In this document: positions 25,378 through 34,313 of the stretch, piece after piece
Layout of the letters: each line of letters opens with the position of its first letter
Position numbering within the stretch: the stretch's first letter is position 1
NCBI RefSeq assembly: GCF_900625105.1
Contig: NZ_UYYD01000002.1
Coordinates: forward strand, 496,001 to 560,000
Direction of reading: 5' to 3'
Length of the DNA: 64,000 nt
Source of the DNA: Agathobaculum sp. Marseille-P7918
GTDB taxonomy: Bacteria > Bacillota > Clostridia > Oscillospirales > Butyricicoccaceae
Made by a program: the position numbers and the translations under genes
The notes under the pieces: model-generated
Seen by the model: only the letters and a program-made list of their open reading frames with translations
Databases searched by the model: none
What the model was told of the DNA's origin: nothing

Positions 25378-26187
25378 TCAGTCAAATACGGATTCGGCTT
25401 CCCATTCCAGAATGGCGCCGCTGTATGCGTCGATCTCGAAGTCGTACTCCATGCCTTCGTAAATGATCTTGCCCTCGTACCTCAGCTTGCCGTCGTCGCG
25501 GTCCAGCTCGAGCCGGATGTCCTTTTCGGTCGCGCCCGGCACCTTGGCCAGCGCAATCGCGCGGATCTCGTCCTCGCTCTTGGCCTGACCGGAAGAGGTA
25601 TTCGCGCTCTGCTGCCCCGCGGTGTAGTGCTCCGCGTCGTGGTCAAAGCTGCGGATCTCGCCGGTGGAGGCGTCGATCTCGTAATCGTATTCCGTGCCGG
25701 TGGAGGCAACATAGAACTCCACGTCAAACACCGAAACACCGTCATCGCGGTCGGCCTGTACCTGCATAAACGAGGTATCGTCCTCGCTCACGCCCGCGTG
25801 CTCGAGCGCGATCTGCTTGGCCTTCGCCTCGTCGACCGCCCCGCTGGTCTGCGCCGTGTTTCCGGTCGATTCGCTGCCGTACTGCGCCTGCTGGCTGCTC
25901 GACTCGATCACCGTGCCGGTCATGGCGTCGATCGCATAGGTGTAACACATACCGTCCACCGCAAATTCAACGTCATAGTACACCGTGCCGTTTTTCTCGT
26001 CCAGCTCGGTCTGCGCGAATGTGGCGTCGTCCAGATTCACCTGCGCTGCCGTGGCCGCCATGCTCCTCGCCGCATCCTCACCGATATAGCCCATCTGCGT
26101 ATCGCTCTTGTGCGTGGACTGGCCACAGCCCGTCAACGCGGCGGCCAGCATTGCCGCGGCGGTAAACATCAAAAACCGTTTTTTCAT
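25378..26187 (-). CDS. PepSY-domain lipoprotein
   Basis: A 269-aa lipoprotein: Lys/Arg-rich N-terminus, hydrophobic stretch and lipobox LTGC (Cys near residue 20). Three PepSY-like units follow, each with a helix, then D..GxxxYDVEF-type strands and a [IY]DA.TG turn: AIDAMTGTVIES, EIDASTGEIRSF and EIDAYSGAILEW. PepSY domains often inhibit or sense extracellular peptidases. ATG at 26187 follows GAAAGGTG. It sits directly downstream of a sensor kinase/response regulator pair on the same strand, so it may be part of that regulon. Confidence 0.88.
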   Translation of the reverse strand: MKKRFLMFTAAAMLAAALTGCGQSTHKSDTQMGYIGEDAARSMAATAAQVNLDDATFAQTELDEKNGTVYYDVEFAVDGMCYTYAIDAMTGTVIESSSQQAQYGSESTGNTAQTSGAVDEAKAKQIALEHAGVSEDDTSFMQVQADRDDGVSVFDVEFYVASTGTEYDYEIDASTGEIRSFDHDAEHYTAGQQSANTSSGQAKSEDEIRAIALAKVPGATEKDIRLELDRDDGKLRYEGKIIYEGMEYDFEIDAYSGAILEWEAESVFD

Positions 26188-26279
26188 CCTGCTCACACCT
26201 TTCGTTTGAGTTCATATACAGGATACCAACCCAACATTAAAAAAATATTAAAATCGTAAATTTTCGAAAAATATTTTTT

Positions 26280-27656
26280 TCAGGCAGGCGTTTCGCCGTC
26301 CCCGGGCTGCCGGCCGATCGGGAACCGGAAGGAAAAGCAGCTGCCCACGCCGGGCGCGCTGGTAAGCGACACCGTGCCGCCGTGCAGCGCGGCGATCTGG
26401 CGCACCATGGTCAGGCCCAAGCCGGTGCCGCCCTGTCCGCTGCGCGACGGGTCCACCTGATAAAACCGCTGCCAGATCCTGTCCTGCTGGTCCGCGGCGA
26501 TGCCGATGCCGTCGTCGCGCACGGCAAGCACGGCATCCGCCTGCTCGCGCCGCAGGGACACCCAGATGTGGCCGTCCTGCCGGCCGTACCGCGCGGCGTT
26601 GCCGATCAGGTTTTGCAGCAGGCGGCTGACTAGCGTCACGTCAAAATACGCCTCCACATCGGGCTGGATATCGGTTTGCAGGGTGATGTTTTGGGGGAAC
26701 GCAGGCTGCTCGGTGCAGATGACCTCGACCAGGCCGCTCAAATCCGCCCACTCGAAGGCGGCGCGCTGCGTGCCCTGTTCCAGACGGGTCATTTGCAGCA
26801 GCTGCGCGATCAAGCCGTTCATCTTGCCCGCCTGCCGCTCGATGACCTCGATCGCCTGCGCATACTGCGCGGGCGTTTGGGCGTGCCGCCGCGCGTCCTC
26901 GCACTGGGCGAGGATGACCGCGGTCGGCGTGCGCAGCTCGTGCGACGCATCCGAGGTGAACTGCTTTTCCGACTCGAAGGACGCTTCCAGCCGCGCGAAC
27001 ATGCTGTCGAACGCCTGTCCCAGCCGGCTGATCTCATCCCGCCCTGCGGGCAGGCCGATGCGGCGCGACAGGTCGCGCCCCTCGCCGATGGTTTCGGCCG
27101 CGCGTATGATGCGGTCGATCGGGCGGAAGGTCGAACGCGCGAGCAGATACGCGCCCAATCCGCTGACGATCACCATCAGCGGCAAAATCAGCAGCGCAAG
27201 CCCCATCATATCGTCCAGCACATCGGCCACGTCGGGCGCAGAAATGATGCCGCGCACCCACACGCCGTCCTCCCAGCCGAACGGCAGCCAGAAATCCAGC
27301 ACATAAAAATTCCCGCTGTCCCCTTCGGCCAGACGGATCGCGCCGTTTTCAAACGCCGTCGCATCCGGAAAGGACAGCGGCAGCTGTCCGGCGAGCAGCG
27401 CGCCGCTGCTGCTATACACCACGGTGTACACCCCGTTTTTGGTGAAGGAAAAGTCCTCGCTGAACGTCAGATTGCCGTTTTCCCGGGCAATACCGGTTAA
27501 GTTTTCCCGCACGGTGTTCGTCAGCTGGTCATAGGCGTTGTCCGTGACGACCGAGCTGCTCACCGCGACCATAAAGCCCAAAACCAGCGTGGTCAGCAGC
27601 AGCATGAGCAGCGTGATCCACACGGTCAGCTTTTGTTTGACAGAAAATCGTTTCAC
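26280..27656 (-). CDS. Membrane sensor histidine kinase
   Basis: A 458-aa kinase with two membrane helices (about residues 12-34 and 150-172) enclosing an extracellular sensor of about 115 residues, a HAMP domain (RPIDRIIRAAETIGEGRDL), the HisKA box SDASHELRTPTAV (about 235), and an ATPase domain with N box NLIGNAARYG, G1 RDDGIGIAAD and G2 GTGLGLTMV. The GTG start overlaps the response regulator stop (GTGA) and uses the AAGGAGGAGCC site inside that gene. The signal is unknown. Confidence 0.93.
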   Translation of the reverse strand: MKRFSVKQKLTVWITLLMLLLTTLVLGFMVAVSSSVVTDNAYDQLTNTVRENLTGIARENGNLTFSEDFSFTKNGVYTVVYSSSGALLAGQLPLSFPDATAFENGAIRLAEGDSGNFYVLDFWLPFGWEDGVWVRGIISAPDVADVLDDMMGLALLILPLMVIVSGLGAYLLARSTFRPIDRIIRAAETIGEGRDLSRRIGLPAGRDEISRLGQAFDSMFARLEASFESEKQFTSDASHELRTPTAVILAQCEDARRHAQTPAQYAQAIEVIERQAGKMNGLIAQLLQMTRLEQGTQRAAFEWADLSGLVEVICTEQPAFPQNITLQTDIQPDVEAYFDVTLVSRLLQNLIGNAARYGRQDGHIWVSLRREQADAVLAVRDDGIGIAADQQDRIWQRFYQVDPSRSGQGGTGLGLTMVRQIAALHGGTVSLTSAPGVGSCFSFRFPIGRQPGDGETPA

Positions 27657-28327
27657 GGCTCCTCCTTCAGGATCCAGCCCGCGCCGCGCACCGTGTGCAG
27701 CAGTTTTTTGTCGAAACCGCTGTCGATCTTGCGGCGCAGATAGGTGATATACACGTCAACCACGTTCGAGCCGCCCGTGTAGTCGTAATTCCAGATGTGG
27801 TCCTCCAGCCGCGCGCGGGAGATGACCGTGCCCTGATGCTGCATCATATATTGCAGGATCGCGTATTCCTTGGCAGACAGGCGGATTTCCTTGCCGCCGC
27901 GCGTGACCGTGTGGCTGCCGGTGTCAACCGTCAGGTCGGCCAGCGTCAGCACGCTGGTTTTCTGCGTGCCGTATTTGCGCGTCGCCGCGCGGATGCGGGC
28001 GAGCAGCTCGTCAAAGTCAAAGGGCTTGACCAGATAATCGTCCGCGCCGAGATCAAGGCCCTCGATGCGGTCGTGCACGCTGTCGCGCGCGGTCAGAAAG
28101 ATCACCGGCACGGCGCTGCCCTGTGCGCGCACCGCGCGCAGCACCTCGCGCCCGTCCTTTTTCGGCATCATGATATCCAGCAGCAGGCAGTCGTATTCCG
28201 CGCCGAGCAGGCAGTCCAGCGCGGCCTCGCCGTCCAGACAGGCGTCCACGCTGTATCCCGCGCGCGTCAGCGTGCGGCAAATCAGCCGGTTGAGATCGCG
28301 CTCGTCCTCCGCCACCAAAATCCGCAT
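27653..28327 (-). CDS. OmpR-family response regulator
   Basis: A 224-aa regulator. The receiver domain has the acidic pair EDE (7-9), phospho-Asp in LLLDIMMPKKDG (about 52), Thr in FLTARD (about 80) and Lys in YLVKPFDF (about 102). The C-terminal winged helix (about 128-222) ends in TVRGAGWIL. ATG at 28327 follows AAGGAGGGCTTTGTC. It is the first gene of the operon, followed by the kinase and then probably the PepSY lipoprotein. Confidence 0.95.
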   Translation of the reverse strand: MRILVAEDERDLNRLICRTLTRAGYSVDACLDGEAALDCLLGAEYDCLLLDIMMPKKDGREVLRAVRAQGSAVPVIFLTARDSVHDRIEGLDLGADDYLVKPFDFDELLARIRAATRKYGTQKTSVLTLADLTVDTGSHTVTRGGKEIRLSAKEYAILQYMMQHQGTVISRARLEDHIWNYDYTGGSNVVDVYITYLRRKIDSGFDKKLLHTVRGAGWILKEEP

Positions 28328-28371
28328 GACAAAGCCCTCCTTTTTTGTCATCCTCTTCCTTATATATATAT

Positions 28372-28400
28372 ATTATAGGCAGCGCCACGTCCTTCGGCAA
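28372..28400 (-). promoter_or_regulatory. Promoter of the two-component system
   Basis: Reading leftward, TTGCCG, a 17-nt spacer and TATAAT (28377-28372), followed by an alternating TA run. Confidence 0.6.
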
Positions 28401-28430
28401 GGGCGCGCACCGCATTCGACCGCAAAACGC

Positions 28431-28469
28431 AAAAAACCCGGCCGTACCTCTTGGGTACAGCCGGGTTTT
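28431..28469 (-). terminator. Terminator of the transketolase/AraD-like operon
   Basis: AACCCGGC.GTACC paired with GGTAC.GCCGGGTT, then TTTTTTGCG reading leftward. Confidence 0.85.
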
Positions 28470-28498
28470 GCCTCTTCTCAACGATTGCGCGATGGACA

Positions 28499-29191
28499 TC
28501 AGTCCAGACGCTTGACCAGATCTTCCGGAATGGTCGCGGTGCCCTGTCCGTAATACTTGAACACGTCCACCATCTGCTGGATCTGCGCGTCGCTCATCTG
28601 CTTGGTCTCGCCGTTGACGCAGGCCGCGCGCGCCGCCAGATAGCACTTGGCCGCCTCTTCCAGATACACGGCCGCGTACAGCGCCTGATTGAGGTCCTTG
28701 CCGACCGTCATGACGCCGTGCTGGGACAGGATGACGGCATGTCCGTCGCCGACATACTTGACCGTATCAATGCCCATATCGACCGAGCCGGCCGCGGAAT
28801 ACGGGGTGATCGGCACATTGCCGCCCGCGGCGTTGGCCAGCGCGGTGATGCACACGCGGAACTCGGTCAAACCGGGGATGAGCGAAACCGCGGTGGCGTA
28901 CGGCTGGTGGGTGTGGATGACGGCGTTGATATCCGGACGCTCGCGGAAGATATGCAGGATGGCCGGCGTATCCGACGAGGGCTTGCGCGTCCCCTCGATG
29001 ATGTTGCCGTCGATATCCATGACGATCATATCATCCTCGACCATTTTTTCGTACATCATACCGGAGGGGGTGACCAGAATCTCACCCGACGGCATGCGGA
29101 CGCTCAGATTGCCGCAGGTCAGCGAAACCAGCTCATAGCGGTCGAGCATGATGCCTGCTTCAATGATTTCTTTTTTCACTTCGGAAAACAT
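28499..29191 (-). CDS. Class II aldolase/epimerase family protein, AraD-like
   Basis: A 230-aa zinc enzyme of the aldolase II family. Zinc and phosphate motifs are SLTCGNLSVR, VTPSGMMYE, HTHQPYATAVS (two His ligands) and LSQHGVMTVG (third His). The segment KPSSDTP carries Asp, as in L-ribulose-5-phosphate 4-epimerase, where true aldolases have Glu. I therefore favour an epimerase of the L-ribulose-5-P/D-xylulose-5-P type, but the exact substrate is inferred. It is last in the operon tktN-tktC-HAD-this gene, 5 nt after the HAD gene. Confidence 0.85.
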   Translation of the reverse strand: MFSEVKKEIIEAGIMLDRYELVSLTCGNLSVRMPSGEILVTPSGMMYEKMVEDDMIVMDIDGNIIEGTRKPSSDTPAILHIFRERPDINAVIHTHQPYATAVSLIPGLTEFRVCITALANAAGGNVPITPYSAAGSVDMGIDTVKYVGDGHAVILSQHGVMTVGKDLNQALYAAVYLEEAAKCYLAARAACVNGETKQMSDAQIQQMVDVFKYYGQGTATIPEDLVKRLD

Positions 29192-29196
29192 GCGGT

Positions 29197-29862
29197 TTAC
29201 CTCCTAAAAATTGCGATCAGATCACGCGGCGCGTGCACGACATACGCAGGCGCATACGGCAGGAGCTGCTCGATCGACTGATAGCCCCAGCAGGCGGCCG
29301 CGGCGGCGGTGCCGGTGTTGCGCGCGGTCAGCATATCGACGTCCGTGTCCCCGACATACAAAATCTCGCTGCGCTCCACCGCCAGCACCTCCAGCACGCG
29401 ATCCATCGAGCGCGGATCGGGCTTGGAAATGGTCTCCGGCGTCTGCCCGATGCATGCCTCCATCAGATCGCCGAAAAACTGCCCGATCAGCGAATGGGCC
29501 AGTGCATCCGGCTTGTTGGTCAGCACCGCGTTCCGGACCCCCATCTCTTTCAGCGCTTCGAGCGTTTCCCGCACGCCCGCATACGGTTCGGTCAGATGCG
29601 AAAAGTTTTTCAGATAGCTTTTACAGTCGTAGTCGCGGATGGCCGGCTGCAGCCGCTCGACGTCCTGCGGCGGGCAGCCGCCCAACTCGAGCAGGCGATG
29701 GTAAAAATGCGCGATCGGCAGGCGGCACAGGTCGCGGCAATCCTCCATGGCGATGCTGTGCAGGCCGAAATGCGCCAGCGACTGGTTACAGTAGTGCAGG
29801 ATGGTCGGCAGCGTGTTGAGCAGCGTGCCGTCCAGATCCCACACACAGGCACGAAAGGGCAC
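29197..29862 (-). CDS. HAD-family phosphatase, phosphoglycolate phosphatase-like
   Basis: A 221-aa HAD hydrolase with cap domain. Motif I is WDLDGTLLNT, motif II LTNKPDA, motif III KPDPRSMDRV and motif IV VGDTDVDML. The start is GTG at 29862, 5 nt after CTGGAGGT, one base beyond the tktC stop. Members act on small phosphates such as phosphoglycolate or sugar phosphates. Inside a transketolase/polyol operon it may remove a dead-end sugar phosphate; that is inference. Confidence 0.88.
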   Translation of the reverse strand: MPFRACVWDLDGTLLNTLPTILHYCNQSLAHFGLHSIAMEDCRDLCRLPIAHFYHRLLELGGCPPQDVERLQPAIRDYDCKSYLKNFSHLTEPYAGVRETLEALKEMGVRNAVLTNKPDALAHSLIGQFFGDLMEACIGQTPETISKPDPRSMDRVLEVLAVERSEILYVGDTDVDMLTARNTGTAAAAACWGYQSIEQLLPYAPAYVVHAPRDLIAIFRR

Positions 29863-29863
29863 G

Positions 29864-30850
29864 TTATACCTCCAGGAAATCGACGAAACGAACCTTCTCG
29901 AGGTCATCCTCCTGGATGCCGAGCTGTTTGCCGGTCAGTTCCTCCACGGCGCTGACCAGATGCATGGCGTCGATGCCGTACTTCTTCATCAGGTACATCT
30001 TGGAGGCGCCGTGCGGGTAACCCGGCAGGCCGATCTTGATCAGACGCTTGCCCAGACCGTTTTCCGCGATCACGTCGGCCACCGCTGTGCCGAGGCCGCC
30101 GATGTTCAGGTGGTTCTCGATCGTGATGACGCCGTACTTGCTCTTGTTGATCGCCTCGACGATGGTCGGGTCGGTGAACGGCTTGAGGGTGGAAACGTGC
30201 ATATGCTGCACGGAAACGCCCTTTTCCTTGAGCACTGCCGTGGCGCGCATGGCTTCCTCGGTGCAGATGGAGGAGGACAGCAGCACAATGTCGTCGCCTT
30301 CGGACAGCACGCGGGCGCGGTTGAACTGCATGGGCTCGTTGGCCGGGAACAGGCGCGGCACTTCCTTGCGGAGCATGCGGATGTAAACCGGGCCGTTGCA
30401 CGCATATGCCAGATCGAGCACGCCTTCGATCTCGGTCGCGTCGCCGATGTCGAAAATGGTCATGTTCGGCACGGTGCGCAGCACACCGACGTCGTTGATC
30501 GACTGGTGGGTGACGCCGCCCGGGGTGGTGATGCCGGGCACGAAGCCGACGAACACAACCGGCAGGTTGGGATAGGCTACACTCATCTCGAGCTGGTCGA
30601 GGATGCGGCGATAGAGGAACACGGCAAAGGTGTGCAGGAACGGGCGATAGCCCTCGCGCGCCATACCGGCCGCCCAGGAGCACATGTTCTGCTCGGCAAT
30701 GCCCATGGTCAGATAACGGTCGGGATAAACCTGACGGAACTTCTTGACTTCGCAGGACGAACCGAGGTCCGCGGACATAACCACGACTTCCGGATGCTCC
30801 GCCGCGAAGCGGATCATGTTTTTCTCGTGGGTATTGACTTCAATTTTCAT
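29864..30850 (-). CDS. Transketolase, C-terminal subunit
   Basis: Half of a split transketolase, 328 aa: the pyrimidine-binding domain with MGIAEQNMCSWAAGM (catalytic Glu) and the C-terminal domain. It pairs with the N-terminal subunit encoded 15 nt upstream to transfer two-carbon units between pentose phosphates. Split transketolases are common in Firmicutes and archaea and are often attached to sugar or polyol operons as here. ATG at 30850 follows AGAGAGGGGTTTAAAA. Confidence 0.95.
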   Translation of the reverse strand: MKIEVNTHEKNMIRFAAEHPEVVVMSADLGSSCEVKKFRQVYPDRYLTMGIAEQNMCSWAAGMAREGYRPFLHTFAVFLYRRILDQLEMSVAYPNLPVVFVGFVPGITTPGGVTHQSINDVGVLRTVPNMTIFDIGDATEIEGVLDLAYACNGPVYIRMLRKEVPRLFPANEPMQFNRARVLSEGDDIVLLSSSICTEEAMRATAVLKEKGVSVQHMHVSTLKPFTDPTIVEAINKSKYGVITIENHLNIGGLGTAVADVIAENGLGKRLIKIGLPGYPHGASKMYLMKKYGIDAMHLVSAVEELTGKQLGIQEDDLEKVRFVDFLEV

Positions 30851-30865
30851 TTTTAAACCCCTCTC

Positions 30866-31768
30866 TTACATCGCGTCGTAGATCTTCTGGAATTCCTCAC
30901 GCTCGTCCTGACCGATGCGGATAAAGTGCATCGAACGGGGCTTTTCGAGCGGTTTGATGCCGGTTGCGCCGCTGGTGCGTGCGATCACGACGAGCGGACG
31001 ATCCTTGTGCGGGGTTTCAAACGCCTTGCAGAACGCCTCGATATCATGGCCGTTGCATTCCACGCAGGTCGCGCCGAAAGACTCAAAGCGGTCGATGAGC
31101 GGTTCCTCGGTCATCTGGTCGGCGATCTTGCCTTCGACCTGCTGGTTGTTGGCGTCGATCACCACGATGAAGTTATCCAGCTTGTAATGGCCGGCTGCCT
31201 GGATGCACTCCCAGGTCTGTCCTTCCTGCAGCTCGCCGTCGCCCAGCAGCACGAAGCACTTGCCGGTGTCGCCGCGGCGCTTGCGCGCATGGGCGGTGCC
31301 GCCTGCGATCGAGATGGTCTGGCCGAGCGAACCCGCGGTGTTTTCAAAACCGGGGGAGTGCTCTGCGCCGATCATTTCCATGTTCCAGCCGTCTACATTG
31401 AACTTTTCCATGCAGTTGGGGCTGATGCGGCCGGTCGCTGCCAGCGCGCTGTAAATGACCGATGCATAGTGGCAGCAGGAAACAAAGAAGCGGTCCTTAT
31501 CGGGTGCGGGCGCACCGTTGTACGCGGAACCGCGCTGATAATCCATATTGTCCGGTCCCGGAACGCCCGGGAAGGGGATTGGCTCCCAATTACCCACAGA
31601 GGGGCCGAGGTTCATCACTTTGGTATAAAGCGAAGCGATGATCTCCGCCGAGGAGCAGGCCTGCGCCAGATAGCAGCCACCCGTCTGCAGAGCTACGCCG
31701 AGGATCTGTTTGCGGATACTGTTGGCTACTTTCTGGATTTCTTCGGTGGAATAGATTTTTTCCGCCAT
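30866..31768 (-). CDS. Transketolase, N-terminal (TPP-binding) subunit
   Basis: A 300-aa thiamine diphosphate-binding half. The cofactor motif GDGELQEGQTWE (about residue 175) through VIDANNQQ is intact, and HSPGFENTAGSLGQ is typical. ATG at 31768 follows AAAGGAGTCAATATT. It is the first gene of the minus-strand operon and is divergent from the zinc dehydrogenase; the shared intergenic region carries repeated TGAACA-type sites. Confidence 0.95.
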   Translation of the reverse strand: MAEKIYSTEEIQKVANSIRKQILGVALQTGGCYLAQACSSAEIIASLYTKVMNLGPSVGNWEPIPFPGVPGPDNMDYQRGSAYNGAPAPDKDRFFVSCCHYASVIYSALAATGRISPNCMEKFNVDGWNMEMIGAEHSPGFENTAGSLGQTISIAGGTAHARKRRGDTGKCFVLLGDGELQEGQTWECIQAAGHYKLDNFIVVIDANNQQVEGKIADQMTEEPLIDRFESFGATCVECNGHDIEAFCKAFETPHKDRPLVVIARTSGATGIKPLEKPRSMHFIRIGQDEREEFQKIYDAM

Positions 31769-31864
31769 AATATTGACTCCTTTCTCATGAGCGCGTGTGA
31801 ACAAATGTCGGATTCACCAACCCATATCTTGGTGTCATATCACACCATTTTCTTGGTATGATTC

Positions 31865-31893
31865 ATTATTTCATAATTACGAACAAATGTCAA
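31865..31893 (-). promoter_or_regulatory. Promoter of the split transketolase operon
   Basis: Reading leftward, TTGACA (31893-31888), 17-nt spacer, AATAAT (31870-31865). Confidence 0.7.
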
Positions 31894-31979
31894 CGCCAAT
31901 AAAATATATGAAATAGCCAAAAATCGAAAAACTCATTTGTTCAAATGCGCAAAATTCACAATTTTTTCATTCTTTATCC

Positions 31980-32007
31980 TTGACATCATGTCGTAATGCC
32001 ATATAAT
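31980..32007 (+). promoter_or_regulatory. Promoter of the zinc dehydrogenase gene
   Basis: TTGACA (31980-31985), 16-nt spacer, TATAAT (32002-32007). Confidence 0.8.
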
Positions 32008-32094
32008 GAGACGTAAATAAGTGAGAAAATTTGATTATCGCTTAGAAATTAATTTCAAATAATGAACATTTGTATAACGGGAGGGGTTGCAATT

Positions 32095-33141
32095 ATGAAA
32101 GCTGTCGTAAAGACAGAAACCGGCTATGACCATATGCAATATATGGAAATTCCCGAACCGGAAGCGACCGGAGACCTGGTCAAAATCAAGCTGGCCTATT
32201 CCGGCATCTGCGGGACCGACCTGCACGCGTTCAAAGGCACTTACGCCAGCACCAAGCCGCCAGTTGTGCTCGGACATGAATTTTCCGGCATCGTGACGGC
32301 GGTCGGACCGGACGTCAAAAAGGTAAAGGTCGGCGACCGCGTCACCAGCGAAACCACCTATAAGACCTGCGGCACCTGCCCGATGTGCAAGAGCAAGGAT
32401 TACAACCTGTGCGGCAACCGGCAGGGCATCGGCACCCAGATCAACGGTTCGATGGCGGAATATCTGGTCAGCCGCGAAGAAAGCGTGCATGTGCTGCCGG
32501 ATAACGTCAGCCTGCTGTCGGCCGCGCTGACCGAACCGCTCGCCTGCGGCGTACATGCGACGATTGAAAAGGGCAACGTGCAGCCGGGCGACATCTGCGT
32601 CGTATTCGGCGCGGGCGCCATCGGCCAGATGGTCATGCAGGTCGCCAAGAGCCAGGGCGCAACCGTGATCGTCGCCGGCCTGACGCACGACGCGGAGCGC
32701 TTCGAGATCGCCAAAAGCGCGGGCGCGGACCGCTGCGTCGATCAGATGACCGAGGACCTGAAGGAAATCGTCATGGAAATGACGAACGGCGTCGGCGCGG
32801 ACAAGTGCTTTGAGTGCTCGGGCGCGGTGCCCGCGGCCAACAAGGCGCTCGAGATCGTGCGCCGCAAGGGCACGGTCGTGCAGATGGGCGTGTTCCCGGA
32901 ATCGCACGAAAGCATCTGGACCGACCTGATCCTGCACAAGGAAATCGTCTATGTCGGCTCGCGCAGCCAGAAGCCCTCTTCCTGGGTCAAGTCGCTCGAG
33001 CTGCTCGCAGCCGGTACGGTCGTCCCGGAGAAGATCGTCACCTCGATCGACCCGCTGGAAAACTGGCGTGACGGCTTTGAAAAGATGATCCGCGGCGAAG
33101 GCGCCAAGGGCGTCATCGTACTGGACGACACGCTCAAATAA
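32095..33141 (+). CDS. Zinc-dependent polyol (phosphate) dehydrogenase, sorbitol dehydrogenase family
   Basis: A 348-aa medium-chain dehydrogenase. Catalytic zinc ligands are in GICGTDLHAF and LGHEFSG; the four structural-zinc cysteines are in TCGTCPMCKSKDYNLC. The NAD fold has FGAGAIGQMVMQ (about residue 178). ATG at 32095 follows GGGAGGGGTTGCAATT; an earlier in-frame ATG lacks a site. Context (galactitol-type PTS, split transketolase, AraD-like epimerase) suggests oxidation of a PTS-imported pentitol or hexitol phosphate to its ketose phosphate. Threonine or sorbitol dehydrogenase activity cannot be excluded from sequence. Confidence 0.88.
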   Translation: MKAVVKTETGYDHMQYMEIPEPEATGDLVKIKLAYSGICGTDLHAFKGTYASTKPPVVLGHEFSGIVTAVGPDVKKVKVGDRVTSETTYKTCGTCPMCKSKDYNLCGNRQGIGTQINGSMAEYLVSREESVHVLPDNVSLLSAALTEPLACGVHATIEKGNVQPGDICVVFGAGAIGQMVMQVAKSQGATVIVAGLTHDAERFEIAKSAGADRCVDQMTEDLKEIVMEMTNGVGADKCFECSGAVPAANKALEIVRRKGTVVQMGVFPESHESIWTDLILHKEIVYVGSRSQKPSSWVKSLELLAAGTVVPEKIVTSIDPLENWRDGFEKMIRGEGAKGVIVLDDTLK

Positions 33142-33145
33142 ACAG

Positions 33146-33174
33146 AAAAAAAGCAGGGATGCCTGCATCCCTGC
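33146..33174 (-). terminator. Terminator between the convergent dehydrogenase and sorC genes
   Basis: GCAGGGATG/CATCCCTGC stem with TTTTTTTCTG on the minus strand; on the plus strand the tail is weak. Confidence 0.75.
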
Positions 33175-33193
33175 CTTCGCAGCTTTCCACCCC

Positions 33194-34150
33194 TTATTCT
33201 TCGAACGGCTTGCCCTCCAGCTCCAACATGCGGCGGGCAAGCGGTTCGTCGACAATCAGGGTGTTGAGATATTTTCCATGGATGGCGGCCAAGGTACATT
33301 CCGCCTTTTCCGCACTGGCATTGATGCCGATCGACCAGGTCGGATAACGCATGGCCTCCAGCGGTGCGGAGATCACATACCGCCCGTCCAGCGTGACCTC
33401 GTTGCCGTCGATATCAAACATTCTGCCCAGCAGACTGGAAACCGCCCCGCGCCGCATCAGCTCGTTTCGGTCCTCCTGACTATAACAGCCGGACTGATAC
33501 AGCGACGCGTTCGGATCGTCCAGCGAACCGATGCCGGTCAGGACGATATCCACCGAAAGCGCCTTTTTCAGCGTGGTTTCGATCTGCGGCTCGGCTACCA
33601 GATAGGAATACACCAATTCACTGTCCACATATACCGGTGCATAGATGTTGGAATAGGTGCCGCCGAACTTTTTGGACAGGCGCAGCGCCAGTTCCAAACC
33701 GTCCACGCGGGGATTGCCCGTGCCCAGACAGCCGACCATCTGCACCACGTTGACGTTGTAATATTCGCTCGGCTGGACCGCATCGCACAGCGCCTCGAGC
33801 GCGCGGCCCCAGGAAATGCCGATCGACATATTGTTTTCCAGCACAGTGTTGAGAAAATGTGCAGCGCATTGTGCACAGCGCGCCATCGCTTTGTCAAACG
33901 CGTATTCGCCCGAGACCACGATCGCATCCCGCAGGCCAAATTCCGTGCGCAGCGTATAGGAAAGCTTGGGATGCTTGACCACCGGGCTGTGAACGATCAC
34001 TTCCACCACGCCGGTTTCCTTCGCTTCATCCAGAAGGCGGGAAACGGTCGGGCGGGAAATGCCCATGATCTGGCTGATTTCCTGCTGACTCAGCTTCTGC
34101 TGATAGTACAGTTCGGAAACATGTACCAGCAAATCGACACGATTATCCAA
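33194..34150 (-). CDS. SorC/DeoR-type sugar-binding transcriptional regulator
   Basis: A 318-aa regulator with an N-terminal helix-turn-helix (SQQEISQIMGISRPTVSRLLDEAKE, here described as about residues 19-45) and a C-terminal sugar-phosphate-binding domain (VVQMVGCLGTG, IYAPVYVDSE, DIVLTGIGSLDDPNAS). The start is TTG at 34150, 5 nt after GAGAGGAGTC; no in-frame ATG fits. It is flanked by the dehydrogenase and the HPr-gat operon, and probably controls all three promoters in this locus and its own. Confidence 0.93.
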   Translation of the reverse strand: MDNRVDLLVHVSELYYQQKLSQQEISQIMGISRPTVSRLLDEAKETGVVEVIVHSPVVKHPKLSYTLRTEFGLRDAIVVSGEYAFDKAMARCAQCAAHFLNTVLENNMSIGISWGRALEALCDAVQPSEYYNVNVVQMVGCLGTGNPRVDGLELALRLSKKFGGTYSNIYAPVYVDSELVYSYLVAEPQIETTLKKALSVDIVLTGIGSLDDPNASLYQSGCYSQEDRNELMRRGAVSSLLGRMFDIDGNEVTLDGRYVISAPLEAMRYPTWSIGINASAEKAECTLAAIHGKYLNTLIVDEPLARRMLELEGKPFEE

Positions 34151-34187
34151 GAAAAGACTCCTCTCACCGGCATGTGATATGAAACTT

Positions 34188-34204
34188 TGTTCATCTGATG
34201 AACA
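34188..34204. promoter_or_regulatory. Palindromic operator TGTTCATCTGATGAACA
   Basis: A 17-bp near-perfect palindrome just downstream of the sorC -10 box on the minus strand, with the same TGAACA half-site as in the tkt/dehydrogenase region. It fits autoregulation. Confidence 0.6.
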
Positions 34205-34205
34205 T

Positions 34206-34234
34206 ATTATATCCGTTTTCCGGGGAAATGTCAA
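34206..34234 (-). promoter_or_regulatory. Promoter of the SorC regulator gene
   Basis: Reading leftward, TTGACA, 17-nt spacer, TATAAT (34211-34206). Confidence 0.8.
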
Positions 34235-34245
34235 ATGAAACCATG

Positions 34246-34275
34246 TTGACAGGGAACAGAGGAATAAAATACAAT
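34246..34275 (+). promoter_or_regulatory. Promoter of the HPr-gatABC operon
   Basis: TTGACA (34246-34251), 18-nt spacer, TACAAT (34270-34275), 38 nt before the first gene. Confidence 0.75.
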
Positions 34276-34313
34276 AATTAAACGCAGCGATACTTTTAGG
34301 GAGGAAAAAACCT

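Larger units (their letters stand above)
31799..32072. promoter_or_regulatory. Candidate SorC operator sites in the divergent promoter region
   Basis: GAACAAATG occurs at 31799-31807 and 31881-31889, CATTTGTTC within the palindrome CATTTG-TT-CAAATG at 31934-31947, and TGAACATTTGT at 32063-32073. The second site overlaps the tkt -35. A related palindrome stands in the regulator's own promoter. The linking to the SorC protein is inferred. Confidence 0.55.

Noticed and set aside
28361-28377. TA dinucleotide run as a repeat element
   Set aside because: Short and located in the promoter of the two-component system; treated as part of the -10 region.
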